NCBI GenBank assembly: GCA_021464245.1
Contig: JADCRB010000120.1
Coordinates: 4,795 to 68,794 of the forward strand
From: Carallia brachiata
Lineage: Eukaryota > Streptophyta > Magnoliopsida > Malpighiales > Rhizophoraceae
Length of the DNA stretch: 64,000 bases
Reading direction: 5' to 3'
The position numbers were made by a program, and so were the translations under genes. Of this stretch, positions 34,301 through 46,270 are shown piece after piece (position 1 is the first letter of the stretch; the number at the start of each line of letters is the position of its first letter). The notes under the pieces were generated by a model that was not told where the DNA came from, did no database searches, and saw only the letters and a list, made by a program, of their open reading frames with translations.

Positions 34301-35560
34301 TATAATATTAAAAAAGATTACCATTATTAAAATCCTAACAGAATTATAATACTAAGAAAAACTATAATATTGAGAATTTATGAAATTAAAAGATTTTAAA
34401 ATAAAAAAATTGAGCTTTTGAAAATTTCAGTACTAGAGGCTGTTATATAAGTATGCGAATATTCTTTATATCTCTATTATTATATTTTATATATGATTAC
34501 ATCCAAATCTTCCATTAAATTTAAAGCATTATGAAATTTTCTGTTAAGAGAACGAGTTAATCTAAACATAGAATTATTACTTATCTCAGAGAATGATATT
34601 AGTGTCAGGACCACCATTCTGTTGCTTCTTGGCTAACCAACGCCACTAAATCTTTCTTGCAGATAGTTAATAATTTAATGTGTATTGACTAAGTTGATAA
34701 CATTCTATTAATATTCATATTTTATGAGTAATGATTTATATTACGAAAATCGTGTTATAAAATATCTTGAAATTTATAATTATAGAAAGAATTATTAATT
34801 TTTTTACACCGTTAAATTAAAACAAGAAAAAAATTGATGATTCTTTCTTTAATTATAAAATTTAAAATATTTTATAAAATAGTTTTCGCTATATATATTA
34901 TTACTGATTTTTTTTTTTGTTAGGTAGACTCTAATTTAATGGTGGAGAAATTGAGATGTGGCATTTTTTTTGTCAATCATAATACATTGACCGTTTCAAA
35001 TTTCTTAAGCTAACAATAGTCTCCGTCTTTCAAGGAATATAAATCCCAAACATGCTGCTTATAAAGCATCGTAAATTTGATAAATTTGGGAGATGGACCG
35101 GCTCGCCTCTCAATCGCTATCAATTATTAATTATAAAATAAAATGAAAGCCTAAATTAGGTCACGCAATATCTCAGCCGATAAAAGCAAAAATTAATTAA
35201 ACCTTCATTTAGCGTAACAAAATTGCAGTTGTGATGGGTCCAAAGAACTTTAATGTTATAATTAATTGCATTATTACGGTCCGAACGATAGGGCCCCTTC
35301 GTCGTCCAAATTGCCTCACAATTTTACGATTTTTGGGTTCATCCAGCCTAATATACGTGCCTGTTTTGTTTTTTCAACTTTATACCAACAAGGAGAAAAT
35401 GACCCTTGATCTTTTTGAACGGAAATATTTAACAAGATTTTTTCAAATTAAAGTGATATGAGTTGCTTAATAGTAAAATTTGATTAAAAAAATAAATAAG
35501 TTGTTTGATGCAATTAAATAAATTGTGTGATAATTTTAATATTACTTAAAAAAATAACTA
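31346..35560. other. About 4.2 kb AT-rich insert within unit copy 3, with an internal direct repeat
   Basis: Copies at 18.6 kb and 62.07 kb lack this stretch. Two segments resemble each other directly: about 32820-33270 and 33990-34470. Shared pieces are GAAATCAAACA.TTAT.A, ATAGGTA, TTTTATAAT.TGAA, AAAATCTATT.AAATT, AAGATTAC and GAGGCTGTTA.A.AAG. A (TAA)n run lies at about 31772. No coding frame of interest. It could be a decayed element whose terminal repeats are these two segments, but the ends are not clear. Confidence 0.45.
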
Positions 35561-36095
35561 TGTTGCAAAATAATGTATGCCGCACTAAGTTACAAATATA
35601 ATTAAAAAAAGAAAAACAAACAAAAATATAATTAAAAAAAGAAAAATTTGATAGCAATACAGTAAAAACAGTGTGATAAATGCTCATTGATGTGCGTAAT
35701 TTAAACAAAAATTATTAAATTTAAGAAATAAAAAATAGTGCATAGATTGTTAAATAGATTACGTGTTATCTTAGCATTTTCTACATTATTGTTATGTAAT
35801 CATGTCCAAAAAAAAAAAAAAACTTCTGAGTTAAGCTGTCTATATAATTTATATAAAACCTTTACGAAGTCTAAAATTAACGTCAAAGGGCTAAGTTTGT
35901 ATTTAATGTGCAGATTGTCGTAAATTTATCTTCAAATCAATTTATAATCTTTAAATATTTACTCCTCCACAATTTTTTAATAATTAATGGTCATACAATA
36001 GTGCAATTCATGCAATTTTTTTTTTGTCAAAGAAAAAGGAAAAACAAGAGTGTCAATTCATAGTCACATTAAGAATAATAGTTACATATATTCCA
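35561..36095. repeat. Conserved intergenic unit, copy 3 (right part)
   Basis: Aligns with 62085-62630 and 18840-19150: AAGTTACAAATATAATTAAA, TGCTCATTGATGTGCGTAAT, GTTATGTAATCATGTCC, ACGTCAAAGGGCTAAG, TTTGTATTTAATGTGCAGAT and AATTCATAGTCAC. Confidence 0.75.
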
Positions 36096-37399
36096 CAGAA
36101 AGACAACTAAAGGAAAAAAAAAAAAAAGTAGAGATTTAAAATTTTTTTTGAAAAATTTGTCCGTTTATCAAAAAATATCTTATTATTTTTTATTATAAAA
36201 AAATTATAAAAATTATAAAAAATTAAAATATTATTATTATGGAACAAAATTTCAGATAAAAAAAGTTTTAGATCTGTAATGCGGCTCAAAAATAAATCAT
36301 CGATTCTAACGCGTCGGCTTAGTGCTAGACCTGCGGGCACCAGCTAAGCGATGGCGGCTCCCATGCAACGTGGAACAATCTTAACATTGAAGTTCCAATG
36401 TACGGTGATTCCTGTCTGTTGACTTCTCAGATCGTCTTCGATCACTGCTACTAGTTTAGCTCATACAGAGTAATCGACTAATAGCTGATTAAAATCAGTA
36501 ATCGACCGAATGGTTAAAAATTATCTAGAGGATTAATCTCAGGGATCCATGTTGTACAGCAGTCAAAACGATTCAAAGAGAGATGACAATTTCGATGCAC
36601 GAGCTGTTAAAGCGATGTCAACATTATTTTTATTAAAATAATCGTATTTTTAAAAAAATAATTTGATAATATATAAACACACAATTTACGATATACAAAA
36701 ATCACATAATTAATTTAATAATTTATTTATTTTTATTTTTTAAAATTTAATATATTTTTTACGTTCCAACAGTTCAAAACTCACATTTTAACTTTATATT
36801 TATCATTCATGTGTACATTATTTTTCTCATTATTTTATTATGAATGGAGCCATAAACGACATGACTCGTCGCTCTTTCATGCGCTGGGTAGCATTTTCCT
36901 TCTTGTATCAAATGATGTGGTGAAAAATATGGATGTGGTCGGACAAATTTAGTTTTCTATCTAAAATTTACCTTGTTCTATAAACTTTATTTTTGAGAAA
37001 GAACTGGTAAATCAACCAAGTTTGATTAAATAAAAGAGCGAAACCCTTGTTCTTTCAAATTTTCACAAACGTAAAATTTTTATTCTTACGTACAAGCTAG
37101 ACTCATTCCAATGTTACGAGGAAAAAATTGCAAGACCACCATAACAATAAAATTTTGCTCTTTGAAGATTTACTCAATTTTCAGTAAACAAATTGAAATC
37201 CTTCCAGCTTCCACCATATGCTTATGGTAAAGTAAAATGTAATCAGGATAGTAACCGAAGTCTTGTGCAAAGAGGGATCCAAAAACCTCTTTTAGTAGGA
37301 ACAAAATATAATAATACATAACTTTGATGTTCATAATCATATCATATATATCTATATCTATAATACATATATACGTGCATCACACTGGTTTAAAATTAA
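36096..37399. other. Intergenic, nothing assigned
   Basis: AT-rich ends surround a mildly GC-richer stretch at about 36300-36480 without a usable reading frame. 36140-36300 resembles 62680-62860 (both end GGCTC.AAATAAATCA), extending the unit homology a little. No gene, tRNA or clear transposon end seen. Confidence 0.45.
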
Positions 37400-37824
37400 T
37401 AATACATAAATTTTGCAAAAATTTTCATGAAGTTTTAACAAAAATTGCTCATCGTACGTATCTAATTTTTCATTATGAGATAGAATTTATTGTAACGCCC
37501 AACGTTCCATGTACTCGGTAAAATTACCGTTGACCGGGGATCAATTGTACGGGTCGAGTGGGAAGGTCAAGTTGAGCTGAATTGATATATCGTGGAAAAA
37601 ATTACATGGACGGAAGAAATTTGCCATTAACTTTTTTTGATCGTGGAATTGGAGTTAAGGTCTACTTTTTTCTATGACTATTACAATGGCATCAAATGTA
37701 ATTTTCAAGTGAAAATACTTGGTATCTGCACTGAAGGCTTACAAGAAAAATGAGTAAGCTGAATTTGGGTTCCCAAAAAAGCTCTTCCAAATTTGCGCGA
37801 CACCAAAATCGATCTCTGTCAGCC
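37400..37824. promoter_or_regulatory. Duplicated upstream region of type I LecRK, second copy
   Basis: Collinear with 22671-23071, with shared landmarks up to the initiator. A few small indels, for example extra ACGTA near 37458. Confidence 0.6.
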
Positions 37825-39904
37825 ATGGAAATCCACTTCGAGTTCCTAAACCTTCTTGAACGTGGCAAACTTCGGGCATCTATCACGCTTCTGTGCTTGC
37901 TGATTTTTTTTGCCATGTTCCTTTCCACGGACCAAACATCCATGGACAGCACCAGGTTCAGTTTCAACAAATTCAGCCAAGGAATGCCAAACATAAGCTT
38001 TGAGGGAGACGCATATGCGCGAGACCCCAACATTGAACTCACGTCAAATTTGAAACAGATGAGTCCCAATGGAAGCGTAGGCCGAGCCACGTACAGTAAA
38101 GCAGTCCATCTCTGGGACAATGCCTCGGGGAATCTAGCAGACTTCAACACCCATTTCTCCTTTGTCATCAACTCAATAGGCAATGAGTCCAAAGGAGACG
38201 GAATGGCATTTTTCCTGGCCCCCAGTGGCTCCCTAATCCCGCCTTACTCTGGTGCTGGAAATCTTGCTCTGAATTCAACTTCTGTGAAGCCCGAATTTGT
38301 TGCTGTCGAATTTGACACGTACCAGAATTATTGGGATCCGAAAGATTTCGGCGAACACATTGGTATTGATCTCAACTCTATTCATTCTAATCTTACCTGC
38401 AATTGGACGTTCAATGATATTTTTAAAGGTGGAAGAATTGAAGCTTGGATTGCTTATAATTCAACTACAAAGAACCTAAGTGTTTCTGTGACTAATGGTG
38501 ACAAGTCTAGTTACACCTCAATATACTATTATAACTTGTCGAAAATAGTGGATTTGAAAGAGTATTTGCCAGAATGGGTTACCGTAGGATTTACGGCTGC
38601 CGCCACTCCAAGCTGTTTTGAATTACACGAGGTTCACTCTTGGGATTTTACTTCATACTTACAGCTCCCTGAAAATTTGACCAATGATGACAATCCAATT
38701 TCCTGTAGAAGCAGAAAGATCAATTACTTTGTATGGGTGATCCCGATTGTTTGTGGGGTGTTGGTTTTACTGTTGGGTTGGCTTGGTTTTTCTGGTGTAC
38801 TAATAGAAGACAGAGAAGAGGCAGTCCTGCAAGCATGGATGATGAATTGGAAAACGAGACAGGACCAAGAAGAATTTCGTACGAAGAATTGGCTGCTGCA
38901 ACCAATAACTTTGATGATTGGTGATGCTCGGAAGGGGCGGATTTGGCAGGGTTTATCAAGGCTTCTTGATTGACAGGAAAAGCATTGTTGCTGTAAAAAG
39001 GATTACTTCAGATTCTCAGCAGGGGTTCAAAGAATATGCAGCAGAAGTGAAAACCATTAGCCGATTAAGGCACAAGAACCTGGTCAAACTCAAGGGCTGG
39101 TGCCGGGAAAAGCAAGAATTCCTCATTGTTTATGAGTTCATGCCTAATAAGAGTCTTGATTTCCACCTATTCAACAACTTTTGCTTTTTGACTTGGGAGA
39201 CAAGGTATCGCAAAGCCATGGGCTTGGCCTCATCCTTGTTTCACCTTCAGGAAGAATGTGATCAGTGCGTGCTGCATCGCGATATCAAATCAAGCAACGT
39301 GCTATTGGATTCAAATTTTAATGCCAAGCTTGGTGATTTCGGGCTGGCAAGGCTTGTGGAACATGGCCACGACTTAGCTACCACAGAATCATTGTTTGGC
39401 TCAGATGGCTATATAGCTCCAGAATATCTCGAAACTCGCAGGGCTAGGAAGGAAACAGATGTCTACAGCTTTGGCGTAGTTGCTTTAGAAATAGCTTGCG
39501 GAAAGCGTGCTATATTTGAGTTTGACAATAATGGGGTGAAGTGTAGAAAGAGTTTGGTGGCATGGGTTTGGGAGCAATATGGGAGCGGAAATATTCTTGC
39601 CATTGCAGATCCGCGATTAGCCCAAAACTACATTGAGGAAGAGGTAACAAGGTTAATCGTTATCGGGCTTTCTTGTGCTGATCCAAGTCCTCTCAGGCGT
39701 CGTTCAATTGGGGAAGCCGTCGATATACTCAAAGGTAAAGCTCAATTGCCGGCCTTGCCATTGGAGATGCCTGTGCCGCCAAATATTGCCACTCACCATG
39801 CTAACGCTTTTGCTGCATTTTCTGGATCTTCGTCTCACGGTGCTATTGGCCACGAGACAGGCCAAAGTCAGGCTTCAGGCACGAACTCCGGCACCCAACG
39901 CTAA
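37825..39904 (+). pseudogene. LecRK type I, split by two frameshifts (relic 5)
   Basis: ATG 37825 (MEIHFEFLNLLERGKL) opens a signal segment and a complete lectin domain close to relic 3. One T is missing in the helix codons (GGGTTGGCTTGG, where relic 3 has GGGTTTGGCTTGG, about 38776). The first frame therefore keeps FVWVIPIVCGVLVLLLGWLG and ends with an unrelated tail at 38973. The juxtamembrane and first kinase strand (ISYEELAAATNNFDDW) are in a second frame. A further indel near 38920 leads to the third frame, 38918-39904. That frame holds the rest of the kinase: LGRGGFGRVYQGF, VAVKRI, HRDIKSSNVLLDS, DFGLARL, DGYIAPEYL, DVYSFGVVALEIACG and a Ser/Gly-rich tail. All catalytic residues are intact. 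The lesions are few and recent. Confidence 0.94.
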
Positions 39905-40430
39905 ACCTTTACCCCTACAAGTACTTCTAGCGTCGAGTTGGTTTAAATTAATTTAATTTAGAAGTTAATTATCATTGAGTATAAGTGTGGTTGGTGTACT
40001 TTCAGTAATTTGGGTAAAATTGAATGTTTGGTGTTTGTTACTATATAAGAATGTTATTTGTGTGTATTTTTTTTTATTGTTGTGTGATATTTTTAAAATA
40101 TATAATTAAACTTTAATTTCAACAAAGTAAGTGTTTTTGTTAATGTTCTTTCTGCAGATAATTAGCATTTTTCTTTGGAATCCAACTCCCTCAAATTTCG
40201 ACAAAATGTGTGTCAGTTTAATTCTGATGCATCCAAAAATGTGCTTGTTTTGATTATTGTTGTTTTCCTTTTATCGCAACGGTAACTTCGCAACACTTAT
40301 TGGCATTTTTTTTTTTCTGGTGGGATTCAAAGAGATTTAGGTGTTGTAGTTCTATTGGCATGTTTAATTCTATTTTGGAAATTCAAATGCATTTTGGTGT
40401 CCAAGTACTATATAATAACTTGTTGCAAAA
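39905..40430. other. 3' flank of relic 5
   Basis: A/T-rich downstream sequence with possible poly-A signals. No gene. The type II upstream homology begins at its end. Confidence 0.5.
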
Positions 40431-40938
40431 TCGTAGTCTAAAGTTTGTAAAATGACTGTCAAAGTATGTGGCTGTAAACGAACTGAGTGAATCTTTAGTA
40501 GCTAATGAGTTTGAAAATATTGAGCTCTCGATTGTTTGTTTTGAAAGCCACCTGCGCCTAGTCGAGGTGGTTGTCCCAACAACACTGAAAGAGGTTCGAT
40601 CTTCTTTGTCAACAAAATTTTTTATATTTATGAAGGTCGCTCATTTTATGAATAAGAATATTTTTACTTTGCACAGTGTTTTAGACCTGTATTTTTTCGT
40701 CCTTTATAACGACAGTCTGATTAACCACTAACTAAACTATTATTTGTGTTAAAAAAAATGTTGGTTTTGAATAGTACGGAAATGAAGTTGAGAAAGGGAT
40801 TGCATTTTTGCGTGCCCAAACAATTACATAATTTTTAACAAAAGCGACAAAATTGTTTTTATTTGACACAAATTATTGTAACTTAAATTGCTTTTTTTAT
40901 GAATAGTAAATTGGTTCCGCTCCAACATATTCTGCCGT

Positions 40939-41140
40939 AATCTTTTTTTTGGTAATAAAAATGTGATAGTTTCGTCAGAAATAATTTAAATAATTATGAC
41001 AGAATTTAAATAAAAAAAATCTAAATTTAATCACACTCAAAGACCTTAACCTGAACAATATTGTCCTTGACGATACCCAAATTCAAAATCTGTTACCTAA
41101 AATTTATATACTTTAACTGACTCAACCACGCCTAAGAGTG
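40939..41140 (-). mobile_element. SINE inserted in minus orientation
   Basis: Flanked by the perfect 10-bp duplication ATTCTGCCGT (40929-40938 and 41141-41150). The homologous site at 26423 has a single ATTCTGCTGT. On the minus strand it starts CACTCTTAGGCGTGGTTGAG, has an A-box-like GTGGTTGAGTCAGTTAAAG, and ends in an A-rich tail. It is 202 bp, a size typical of tRNA-derived SINEs. Confidence 0.85.
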
Positions 41141-41667
41141 ATTCTGCCGTCATTTTTACTAATAAGTCTCCTGCCCTCCGGCTCGTTATCTAATTGCTTT
41201 ACCTTTTGCTTTTTCGGGCTTTAGTAATACTATCATGGGAAATGTTGGGGATATAAGAGTTTATATATTGAAACTATATACACTTTGACAAAATAATAGT
41301 CTTTTTTATTGTTTTAAGAAAAAAAAAATCTCAAAATTTTTATTTTATTTTTTTTATAAAAAATCTCATATAATATCCACATTTTACATTATACAATAAC
41401 ACTTATTTAAATTTATATTTTAATTTTATAACAAATAAAAAAAATTATTTTATTACTTCAGTGGTGCACCTCGGTATTTGTGTTCGAACCCATCTATCAT
41501 ACCCATAACCAAAAACCTTTTATTTTTTTTATAACAAAAGAAGTCAAAAAGATTAAGAAAAAAAATATAATCTCTTAAATTTTAAAACATAACTAAAAAA
41601 TTTTAACAAAAATATCTCACCTAATTGTGCAAGTAGCTTGGAACACCAAAAATTTATAGTTAATTAA

Positions 41668-42416
41668 GGGAGTGTTTGGGTTAGATTTTGAAGGAGTGCA
41701 TTTGTGTTTTATCTTAAAAAAGTAGAAAAATAGGTGTTTGGTAAACTTTTTAGTGTTACTTTTTGATTCTGCTTATTTTCTTATTTGACTTCCTAACAGC
41801 AGCTGATTGAAAAGTAGATCCGACCAACTTTTTACTACTTTTTGGATTACTTTTCACTTTTTAATATTAATAATAATTTATATGGACTAAATTACCCTTA
41901 AAGAATATTTATATAATTTTATTATTATTTTTTTACTTCACATATGAATTAGATATGTTGATTTAATTTATTAGTATTTATATAACTTCAATAATTTTAT
42001 TTTTCAAATATTTTTAAATAATATTTTTTACTTTAATTTTCTTTAATGTGGACATTTATAAAAAAATCTCAATATAATAATTTTATAATTAATAAAATTA
42101 ATATTTTTTTTAAAAAAAAAAAATTAAAAATTAAGAAATAATTCTCAATATTATTTATAAAATATTATTCTAAAATATAAAATTAAAATTAAAAATAAAT
42201 ATTTATATATATATCTACACAAATTATATGTCTAAATTAGACATTTCATTATTTAACAGTAACAGCAAGTATAAAATTAACCAAACACTTCATTAATTTT
42301 ATCAGCAATCAGCAACAGCAAGTAGAAATCAGCAATCAGCAATCAGCAGTAGCAATTAGCAATAGCAATCAGTAACAGCAACATTCAACACCTAGTCAGC
42401 TAACTCAAACAGGCCC
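41668..42416. mobile_element. Tourist/Harbinger-type MITE
   Basis: Ends GGGAGTGTTTGGGTTAG and CTAACTCAAACAGGCCC are inverted with few mismatches, flanked by TAA on both sides (41665-41667 and 42417-42419). The empty site is at about 26670. GGGCC.GTTTGG tips and a TWA target are typical of the PIF/Harbinger superfamily. Near the right end is a short tandem run of CAGCAATCAGCAA-like units (42303-42380). Confidence 0.87.
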
Positions 42417-43045
42417 TAAATATGAAATTTAAAATCTTTTACACCCCTACTATGTAACAGTTACTCAATAATTGTCATTGTTTTTATGGAGGCTCTTCTC
42501 AGCAAAATTTACAGGTAAAGTTTTAGTGAATTTAAAAATCAAAAATTTCAGTACCCTGACGTTATTATTATTTTTTTTACGCTTTATTTCTTTCCATTTT
42601 ATGGAAATGATTTCAACGAATATTGACCTTGGCAAATCCCCCCCCCCCCCCAACCCAAGGCATTACCATGAGGTCTTGAGTGTCTTCACCGAATCTCTCT
42701 TGATATCTGCTAATTAATTTAATTTATTTTTGAATTCAATAGATTTCAATGTACAACCACAGCATTGTTCTTCATTGTATTGTCAACAAAATTTTCTCTC
42801 TATTAAAGATATTAAAAAAACAAAGAAATGAGGTAAAAGATTTACTGTGATATTGTGAAAACAAAGAAATGAGTTAAAAGATTTCCTGTAATTTTGTGAC
42901 TTTCCGCCTTGATACGACCGCTCAAAATGGCTAGTTCGAGCAAGACAAAAGCTACACTACGTGTAGAATTTCCTGTCCCCTATCATCCATGCAACAATTT
43001 AGGCAACAACAGCAGCCAACCTGTTAACTCTGTCTCTGACACCCT

Positions 43046-44565
43046 ATGGCTCTGCTCAAATTTTGGGATTTCCACAACCATTTGCGTTCACTTCTGATCC
43101 TCTTGGTTGTAGTCAAAGCTTCTGGCGGATCGTTCAGCTTTAACTTTACAAGGTTTGACCAAAAGCTGGGTGAGATTTTCTTGGAGAGAGATGCGAGTAT
43201 AATAGACGGAGATATTAGTCTGACCATGACAGGAATTGACCAGGGACTGAGAGCCAGCTTTGGTCGAGCAACTTACGCCAGGCCATTACACCTTTGGGAC
43301 AAGGCGTCGGGAAATCTCACAAACTTCACTACTCATTTCTCCTTCGTCATCAACTCGCTAGGGAGTGATGCCTACGGTGATGGAATAGCATTTTTCCTGG
43401 CCCCCAATGGGTCGAGAATCCCACCTGACGCGAGAGATGGCAGTGGCCTTGGTCTGATCAACAATGATACAGAGGCAACTATCACGGAAGGCCATCATTT
43501 CGTCGCTGTGGAAATCGACACTTATGGGAATTGGTGGGATCCAGCGCGTAATCACGTAGGGATCGATGTCAATTCCATGAAATCTGTTGCAAATGCTTCT
43601 TGGCAAGGGGGGATTAAGGAAGGGAACAGTACGGATGTTTGGATCACTTATGATTCGAAACAGAAATTTTTGAGTATTAAATACACTAATATTGATGACA
43701 ACAGGCAGCTATTCTGGCGCAACGTTTCTACTACTATTGATTTGGCTAGTTATTTGCCTGAATGGATTACTTTTGGCTTTCAGGCAGCACAGGATATTCA
43801 TATGAGGTAAATAAAATTCAGTCATGGTATTTCAGCTCAGCTTCAGACATTGTTGAAACGAATTCTGTTCCGCAAACAAAATCTTATCCAGGAACTCCTG
43901 AAGACAGGTCTCTATTAACAAAATTGGTGATGGATTGTCTGTTACATTTCTTTTCATTGTTGGAATAGGTATCACCTCAATTGTAATTAAAGGGAGGAGG
44001 AAGAAAAACTGCATGAAATCAGATGATCCAATCTTTGATTTGTCTTTTGGGTATGATTTTAAAAACGGTACAGGACCTCGGCAATTCTCATACCAGGAAT
44101 TGGCTAGCGCGACAAGTAATTTTTCAGAGGGTGAAAAGCTTGGAGAAGGAGGTTCGGGTGCTGTTTATAGAGGTTTTCTGAAGGACTCTTAACTGTTATG
44201 TAGCTGTTAAGTGGGTATCAAGAAGGCATAAGCGAGGCGTTAAGGAGTTTGTATCAGAAGTCAAGGTCATTAGCCGATTAAGGCATAGGAATCTAGTTAA
44301 GCTCATTGGCTGGTGCCACGAAAAAGATCTGTTGCTTGCATATGAGTTCTTGCCTAATGGCAGCCTAGACTCTCACCTCTTCAATGGAGAAAGCACGTTG
44401 TCATGGACTTAAAGGTTTAAGATCGCGGGAGACTTGGCGTTAGCATTACTGTACCTGCATGAAGAAGGGGACCAATGTGTGCTGCACAGAGATATCAAAC
44501 CAAGCAACATTATTTTGGATTCTGATTTTAATGCTAAACTCGGTGATTTTGGACTAGCTAGTAAA
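43046..44565 (+). pseudogene. LecRK type II, truncated in the activation loop (relic 6)
   Basis: ATG 43046 (MALLKFWDFHNHLRSLL) gives a clean signal segment and an intact lectin domain: FGRATYARPLHLWD, THFSFVINSLG, DAYGDGIAFFLAPNGSRIPP, VAVEIDTYGNWWDP, NASWQGGIKEGN and LPEWITFGF. Against relic 4 it has lost one base at GGCTT-TCAGGC (about 43785) and one at GTGAT-GGATTG (about 43930). It has gained one at GACTCTTAACTG (about 44188) and changed CAA to TAA in TGGACTTAAAGG (about 44408). The kinase runs through [28 protein letters not shown] and DFGLA, then stops at 44565 against MITE-like sequence. The activation segment and C-lobe are missing. Dead, but its lectin half is the best preserved of type II. 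Confidence 0.94.
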
Positions 44566-45118
44566 TATTAATATTTTTTTAAAAAAAAATTAAGTGAAAA
44601 AATTATCAATATTATTTATAGAATATTTATTCTAAAAAGGAAAAATATAGGTGGACGGGATTTGGTGGACGGAGAATAGACGCGGAAATTTTTTTGTGCA
44701 ACTAGATAATTTTTTTGTGCAACGAGAAACTAAATTATTGTAACAAATTTTGAAGTATTTTTTCACATATTTTTTCGTTGTAAAAATTAAGCGCATGGTT
44801 GCACAAATAAGCCACCTGGTTGCACAAAAAAATTTTTCGGTCCATTTTCCGTCCACCTAATCCCGTCCACCTAACGGGACTCTTCTAAAAATAAAAATTA
44901 TAAAATATAGAGATAATTTTGTTAATATAATACATTAATCTAAATTAAATATCTAAATCAATCATTTAATTATTAAACAGTAACAGTAAGTACAAAATTA
45001 ACCAAACACTTTATTAGTTTTTTTAACAATTAACAATAAACAATAACAATCAGCAATCAATAATCAGTAACAGTAACCAGTAACAGTAATATCGAATAAA
45101 TAAGTCAAATAGGTTCTA
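44566..45118. mobile_element. Partial Tourist-like MITE, 5' end missing
   Basis: The start (TAATATTTTTTTAAAAAAAA, ATCAATATTATTTATA.AATA) matches about 42105-42170. The end (TTAACAGTAA or TAAACAGTAACAGTAAGTA, AAATTAACCAAACACTTTAT, AGTCAAATAGGTTCTAA) matches 42250-42419. The left terminus is missing. The break coincides with the LecRK truncation point, so deletion and insertion probably happened together. Confidence 0.7.
44648..44873. mobile_element. Small MITE nested in the Tourist-like relic
   Basis: The ends TAGGTGGACGGGATTTGGTG and CACCTAATCCCGTCCACCTA are inverted for about 26 bp with one mismatch. The length is 226 bp. GTGCAAC and GGTTGCACAA motifs repeat inside in opposite orientation. 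TA at both tips would fit a Tc1/mariner (Stowaway-like) target, but the tips differ from the classic CTCCCTCC. Confidence 0.8.
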
Positions 45119-45399
45119 AGAATATTATTTTTATTGATGCATAAAATAATCTCTTTGATACTTAGTACAAAATTTTTAATGAAACTAGTTACTCTTCTTT
45201 TAGGATTGATATTAATTTAGGATGATTTAATGAATTATAAAAAAAAATGCCAAAACAGGAAAGAATTGAATTGGGGCAATTATGGTAAATTCAATGGATT
45301 GACTTAGAGTAAAATTTAGAAGAAAATCTAAAATTAGATTCCTTCCAAGATTGAAAAAAAAAAAAAAAAAAACAATGAAGAGCCGGCCGCTTGCGCAGC
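45119..45399. other. 3' flank of the type II unit
   Basis: TTTTTATTGATGCATAAAAT, GATACTTAGTAC.AAATTT and TTAGGATTGATATTAATTT match 29810-29915. No gene. A poly-A run is at 45354. Confidence 0.6.
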
Positions 45400-45844
45400 A
45401 ACCGGCTACCCACTTTTTTTTAATTCATTTATAAAACCATTTGTGGGCGGCCGGTTGCTTGCCATTTGTGGCCTAGCAACCCGCGGCCCACCTTTTGCTT
45501 TTATAAAAGGCTGAAAGCAAAATTACACCCTTTTTGTTTTGATTTTTTTTTAACTTTTACCTTTTTTCTTAATTACACTATTCACATTAATTTTATAATT
45601 AAAAATTATCCGTCTTCATTAATTTTTCGTTAACTTTACCATATAACCGTATAACGTTATATCAAGTTGCCATGTAAGACACGTCAAATAGCACATCATC
45701 AATAATTGATGATGTGACATCTTTTTTTAAAAAAAAAATTCTCTTCTTTTTATTTTTAGAAATTTGTGAAATTTATTTTTTATCTTTCGTTTATTTTTTT
45801 TCCTGAAAATTAGACAACCATGTCTTTTTTTTTTTGTTCTTTTC

Positions 45845-46270
45845 TTGTTTTGGTCGTTCCCATCGCCGGGACCACGAAGGTCTGGTGTGCTGGATCTAGT
45901 ATTCCTTCATCGGGAGAGAATCAAGGTAGATCTGGTTCTCAAGCAAGCTCATTGGCGTTGTAGGTCTAGGAGAGATCTTCATGGCCACCCAAAAAGGCCT
46001 GGTCCTCGTCATCGGAACCAAATGCTGGCGAGGGCTGGCAAAAACGGTGGATTTACAAAGAGAGAGACGGTGCAGGTAGAGAGAGAGAGAGAGCCAGGCC
46101 GGCGCTGTCGCCGCCACCGCCACGCCTCCATCCCTGAACCTTTTTTTTTTAAAATTTTAAAAAACCATTCCATGCTTCGTAGTATGGTTAAGAAAATAAT
46201 TTCTTCGAAATTGTTACAACATGGCGCCAAATTGATTGTATGCATTTTGAGACGCATGAGATCCAAATAA
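45845..46270 (+). other. GC-rich ORF in MULE, probably captured fragment
   Basis: A reading frame of 141 codons, rich in Arg, Gly and Pro (RRHRHASIPEP), contains a GA-dinucleotide run (GAGAGAGAGAGAGAG at about 46078). No known domain. The antisense strand is also open over part. Most likely a 5' UTR or coding fragment of a host gene carried by the element, not a gene in itself. Confidence 0.35.

Larger units (their letters stand above)
40431..43045. promoter_or_regulatory. Duplicated upstream region of type II LecRK, second copy, with insertions
   Basis: Collinear with 26136-27380 but lengthened by a SINE (40939-41140), an unassigned piece (about 41238-41510, with a B-box-like GTGTTCGAACCC) and a Tourist MITE (41668-42416). 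A run of 13 C lies at about 42638. The leader GACCGCTCAAAATGGCTAG and CAACAACAGCAGCCAACCTG are conserved next to the start. Confidence 0.65.
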
